64,000 bases of DNA, taken from Candidatus Dechloromonas phosphorivorans (GTDB lineage: Bacteria; Pseudomonadota; Gammaproteobacteria; Burkholderiales; Rhodocyclaceae). The translations under genes were made by a program, and so were the position numbers. The DNA lies in assembly GCA_016714975.1 (NCBI GenBank), contig JADKBR010000017.1, positions 124,001-188,000 on the forward strand. Reading direction: 5' to 3'. Shown one piece after another: positions 61,051 through 64,000 of the stretch (position 1 is its first letter; each line of letters opens with the position of its first letter). Below the pieces are notes generated by a model. It was not told where the DNA came from and searched no databases. It saw nothing but the letters and a program-made list of their open reading frames with translations.

Positions 61051-62066
61051 GGGTATCCCTTTGACGCACGTGCGTGCTGCGGGTATTTTCTTGCCATGGG
61101 AAATGCCAGCCCGATCGCGGGCGTCGATTATCCGCGCACGTTTGATGAAATGGACGAGTGGTTTCGGACCGACGCACAGTGCCGCGACTACATCCGGCGC
61201 TTGTGCTGGCCGAACGGTTTCGTTTGCGAGCGTTGCGGGGTGGCAGGGGAACCTTGGGTGACGGCGCGCGGGGTGTTTCGATGCAAGGGTTGCGATGGCA
61301 GTACGTCGCTGACTGCGGGTACGGTGTTCCAGGACACCCACAAACCGTTGCGTACGTGGTTTCTCGGGATGTGGTTCATCACCAGCCAGAGGAATGGCAT
61401 GAGCGCCCTGGGGCTGCAGCGGGCACTTGGCTTGGGCAGCTACGAAACGGCTTGGACGTGGCTGCACAAGCTGCGTCGGGCCATGGTACGACCGGGACGT
61501 GATCGATTGACCGGCGAGATTGAAGTCGATGAAACCTACCCTGGTGGCCCTGAAGAAGGCAAGCGGGGACGCGAGATCGAGAAAAAGTCCATCGTCGTGG
61601 TCGCGGCGGAGAAAAACGGTCGTGCCCTCGGGCGCATCCGACTGAAACGCGTCAAGGATGTTTCCGCCGAAAGCCTGCTGGACTTCATTCGAGAAACCGT
61701 GGAGCCTGGCGCAACAATTCACACCGACGGATGGAAGGGCTATGCGGGCCTTCCTGGCGCAGGCTACAAACATCGCGTTACGGTTATCAACGGTGGGGAC
61801 GAACAGGCTCACGAAGTCATGCCACGGGTTCATAACGTCGCCTCGCTGCTCAAACGCTGGCTGCTCGGCACGCTTCAGGGCGGTGTGCAACATCAGCATC
61901 TCGATTACTACCTCGATGAATTCACGTTTCGCTTCAACCGCCGTCGCTCAAACACCCGCGGATTACTCTTCTACCGTCTGGCTCAACAAGCTGTGGCCGT
62001 CGGCCCGGCACCCTACAGTTCCATTATTTACGGAAAGTCGCTATGACGTGCGTGAAGGGGATACCC
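61051..62066 (+). mobile_element. IS1595-family insertion sequence, complete
   Basis: Ends are inverted repeats GGGTATCCCTTTGACGCACGT (left, from 61051) and, reversed, GGGTATCCCCTTCACGCACG (right, ending 62066). About 1016 bp around one intact transposase. I could not identify a perfect 8-bp target duplication; TTTTCTTGAAA occurs on both sides but in different spacing. Confidence 0.83.
61097..62046 (+). CDS. IS1595-family transposase (ISXO2-like)
   Basis: 316 residues from MGNASPIAGVDYPRTFDEMDEWFRTDAQCRDYI. Zinc ribbon FVCERCGVAGEPW ... FRCKGCDG, then RNGMSALGLQRALGLGSYETAWTWLHKLRRAM, and the catalytic IEVDETYPGGPEEGKRGREIEKKSIVVVA, TIHTDGWKGYAGL and FTFRFNRRRSNTRGLLFYRL. Intact. Confidence 0.95.
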
Positions 62067-62171
62067 GTTTTCTTGAAATACCCGAGGAGCCAACAGTGGG
62101 CGTGTCCGGGTGACGCTATTTCAGAGTCCGGTTGGCTATTCGAGTATTCTGGAAGTTGCGGCATCGTGTTT

Positions 62172-62534
62172 TCATTGGGTATCCGATTTCGAGTGATTGC
62201 TCTGGCCGTTAGTGGCTGCTTCGGTGAACTGAGATTCGGAAAGATTTCGTACCAGCGGTTTGACCTTTTTCACTCTGTGATCGCGGATGTAGCCATCGGT
62301 CGTACTCCTGTGGCTGTGGCCAAGAAGTCCTTGGGCGTCGGATCCTTCAATGTCTGCCTGGGTCGATACACGCGCACGAATATTGTGAAGATTGGCGTTT
62401 TCTACGCCCGCCTTGGCACAGGCGTCACGCCAGTATCCGTACCATGTGGAATAGCCGTAGGGACGACCAACCTCTGCTGAGCCAATTTTCAGATTTGTGG
62501 TGTGGTGAAAGAGAAACTTGGACTCCTCCAGAGG
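62172..62534 (-). pseudogene. Tyrosine recombinase (integrase) C-terminal fragment next to acnB 3'-end copy
   Basis: Minus-strand frame SKFLFHHTTNLKIGSAEVGRPYGYSTWYGYWRDACAKAGVENANLHNIRARVSTQADIEGSDAQGLLGHSHRSTTDGYIRDHRVKKVKPLVRNL with stop at 62172. Catalytic Arg (HNIRARV), His (LLGHSHRST) and Tyr (DGYIR) are all visible. The 5' part is cut exactly at the acnB 3'-end copy 62533-62595, so the gene lost its N-terminal part there. It is the best candidate for the recombinase that used the acnB site. Confidence 0.8.
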
Positions 62535-62595
62535 CTACATGAACTTCGGCCAGATTCCGGAGTTTGAGGAACAGGCCGCCGCCGTAGAGATGTAA
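62533..62595 (+). repeat. acnB 3'-end copy 3
   Basis: 21 codons GYMNFGQIPEFEEQAAAVEM plus stop TAA, the same length as the copies at 45319 and 58803. IS630 is inserted in its stop codon (TA at 62593-62594). Beyond the IS630, the sequence 63720-63802 (TCGGCGCTTTTTGAGCGTCGACCG and the hairpin) resembles the native acnB 3' flank at 45395-45449, so this copy looks like the far end of the integrated region. Confidence 0.8.
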
Positions 62596-63719
62596 TTCCA
62601 TTTCTAATTCGTTAGTGAATTAATAATCCATGGCCAGGCGACGATCGAATGGACGCGCTGATGGTCAAGCTCCATCTCGAGGAGAACGGCCTCCAAATGG
62701 TTTTCGAGGGCGTCGAGGCTATCGAAGACGCGGTTATGGAAGGACTTCTCACGCAGGTCATCCCAGAGGTGCTCGACCGGATTGAGTTCGGGAGCGTACG
62801 GTGGCAGTTTGAGCAAGCGCAAATTGGTGGCCAGCGAAAGGGATTCGCTCTGATGCCAGCCGGCGCCATCGAGCACCATGACAATCCGCTCATGCGGATG
62901 TCGCGACGCCACCTCGTCGAGGAATAGCTGCATGCATTGGCCGTTCACGTGGGGCAGGATCAGGGTGTCCAGCTGACCATCGGAAACCGAGACGGCGGCA
63001 TAAGCGTAGGTGTACTCCTGCGTCACCATGGCCTGGCAAAGCGGCCGGATCGGCTTTGGGCACCAGCAGCGACGGGTATCCGAGATTCGCCCGAAACGCG
63101 CTTCGTCCTGAAACATTAGCCGGATGGGCCCTTCGCCTTGCCACTGACTGGCGATTTCCGCGAGGAGGCCGGGGAGTCTTTTTTCCACGCCTCTTGCGCG
63201 GCGACGTCCGCTTTGGGATGTCGCTTGTCTGGCGCAAGCTTGCGCCAGCCATGACGATGCAACAGGTTGTAGGCAGACGCCAACGCCACTTTGCGCCCCA
63301 GGCGGACATCCAGTGCTTGTTTGATCTCGCCGACAATCAGGATGCCACCGATCTTGGCCTTCTCGAAGAACGGCGCCAGAAAGGCCGCTTCCTCGTCGCG
63401 CGTCATGTTCTCGCGCCGCCGCCCCCCTCTCATCGCTCGGCTATCCCCAAGCGCACCTCCCATGCGGACAAAGCGTGTCCGTAACTGGCAGGCCCAGCCG
63501 ACCGAAACACCGATGGCTTGCGCCGTCTGCTCCAGCGACAAGCCAAATTCCAGCGGCAACACGACGGCCTGCGCTTGTCTCAGTTCCTCGACCGTCTTGG
63601 CCTTTGCCAAAGTGACTTTGGCTACCTCAAGTAATTCACTACCGCTTGCTCTTCTTCCCATCTCCACACCCCGTTGGTTGCAGTGCGGATATTATTTCAT
63701 TTATGATCTGGAAATGGAA
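62595..63719 (-). mobile_element. IS630-family insertion sequence with two overlapping frames
   Basis: Ends ATTCCATTTC (left) and GAAATGGAAT (right) are inverted repeats, flanked by TA (62593-62594 and 63720-63721). Two overlapping transposase frames lie between. Inserted in the stop codon of the third acnB 3'-end copy. Confidence 0.85.
62604..63667 (-). CDS. IS630-family transposase, two frames, probable programmed -1 frameshift
   Basis: OrfA 63116-63667: MEMGRRASGSELLEVAKVTLAKAKTVEELRQAQAVVLPLEFGLSLEQTAQAIGVSVGWACQLRTRFVRMGG (helix-turn-helix) to ADVAAQEAWKK. OrfB 62604-63188 in the -1 frame: EKRLPGLLAEIASQWQ, LMFQDEARFGRISDTRRCWCPK, IVMVLDGAGWHQSESL, LPPYAPELNPVEHLWDDLREK (DDE). The overlap contains the slippery A6G sequence at GTGGAAAAAAGACTC near 63180. 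A -1 shift there would give one 350-residue protein, as known for several IS families. Confidence 0.85.
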
Positions 63720-63768
63720 TAAGTTGCGAAAATCGGCGCTTTTTGAGCGTCGACCGGAGCAGTGCAAA

Positions 63769-63802
63769 AGAAGCCCTCGCCGGGAAACCGGCGGGGGCTT
63801 CT
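63769..63802 (+). terminator. acnB-type terminator, second copy
   Basis: Stem AGAAGCCCTCGCC (63769-63781) / GGCGGGGGCTTCT (63790-63802) with loop GGGAAACC, followed by TGTTGCC. Sequence and loop are close to the native acnB terminator at 45421-45449. Confidence 0.8.
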
Positions 63803-63913
63803 TGTTGCCATGAGATCCGGCTACCGTGACCTCTGGGAGGCCCTGTTGCTACTGTGCTGCAAGGGAATCGGGAGGCTCTGGCGTCGCCCCTGCCGGGGAA
63901 GCACACATGGGGA

Positions 63914-64000
63914 TCAGCGGCAGGCGCTGACTACTTCGCGTGCCGTGCATCGGGCATAGAGCACCGCCAGGTGACCGATGCCGTCGACGGGAATATCGTT
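63914..64000 (-). CDS. 3' end of an unidentified gene running off the right edge
   Basis: Minus-strand frame NDIPVDGIGHLAVLYARCTAREVVSACR with stop at 63914-63916; open to the window edge. 28 residues only; no family recognised. It would be the first gene beyond the acnB-terminator copy. Confidence 0.45.
   Translation of the reverse strand, partial: NDIPVDGIGHLAVLYARCTAREVVSACR

Overview
The window looks like chromosome of a high-GC betaproteobacterium, probably Rhodocyclales (Dechloromonas/Azonexus-like). This rests on the content and look of the core genes: hisB/hisC, a yciB-yciI-bolA-ppiC cluster, a bioFHCD cluster, bioA next to a DUF2863 gene, rlmF, a dus gene and acnB. I could not run a search, so the taxonomic call is inference. 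No rRNA, tRNA or CRISPR array was seen.

Layout. 1-9.0 kb is mostly core: divergent hisB/hisC, a Sel1-repeat membrane protein, ppiC-bolA-yciI-yciB, then bioD-bioC-bioH-bioF preceded by vapBC with every gene overlapping the next. 9-17.1 kb is a patchwork of small stress genes (collagen-like BON lipoprotein, CsbD, SEC-C protein, TMEM175-like channel, ABM enzyme, isochorismatase-like hydrolase, pirin with a divergent LysR regulator) mixed with shreds of IS91, bioA and a MoaD/ThiS-like gene. 17.2-21.4 kb holds two partial copies of an IS1634-like element, one fused in frame to the 3' half of bioA. 21.6-27.0 kb is a coherent five-gene operon for an unusual phospholipid pathway: CDP-alcohol phosphotransferase, alpha/beta hydrolase-methyltransferase, PAP2-dual-specificity phosphatase and CdsA-like enzyme, with a small periplasmic protein in front. 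27.0-33.7 kb contains remnants of an integron cassette array (three attC-like sites, a truncated group II intron, cassette-type small genes) broken by IS630, IS1595 and a nested IS5. 33.9-35.6 kb is an IS91 with a tyrosine recombinase, both frameshifted.

35.7-45.4 kb returns to core: full-length bioA, DUF2863, yaaA, rlmF, a PIN protein, a Dus-TrmB-like fusion, a YkgJ protein and acnB with its terminator. From 45.4 kb to the end is accessory DNA delimited by three copies of the last 63 nt of acnB (45319, 58803, 62533), the last one abutting a tyrosine-recombinase fragment. It carries IS91, IS3, IS30, IS4, IS481, IS256, IS1595 and IS630 material, a periplasmic cytochrome, YefM-YoeB, an AI-2E exporter, a YihY protein, a broken hipA with hipB, and a Fic protein.

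The most unusual signal is a 27-nt sequence inserted in the same frame and orientation (peptide APKEVPLGD or APKEVPLRD) into four unrelated transposase or recombinase genes. Frameshifts are common, also in bioH, and there is a G-homopolymer block at 51.6-52.2 kb, so some lesions may be sequencing or assembly errors rather than biology.
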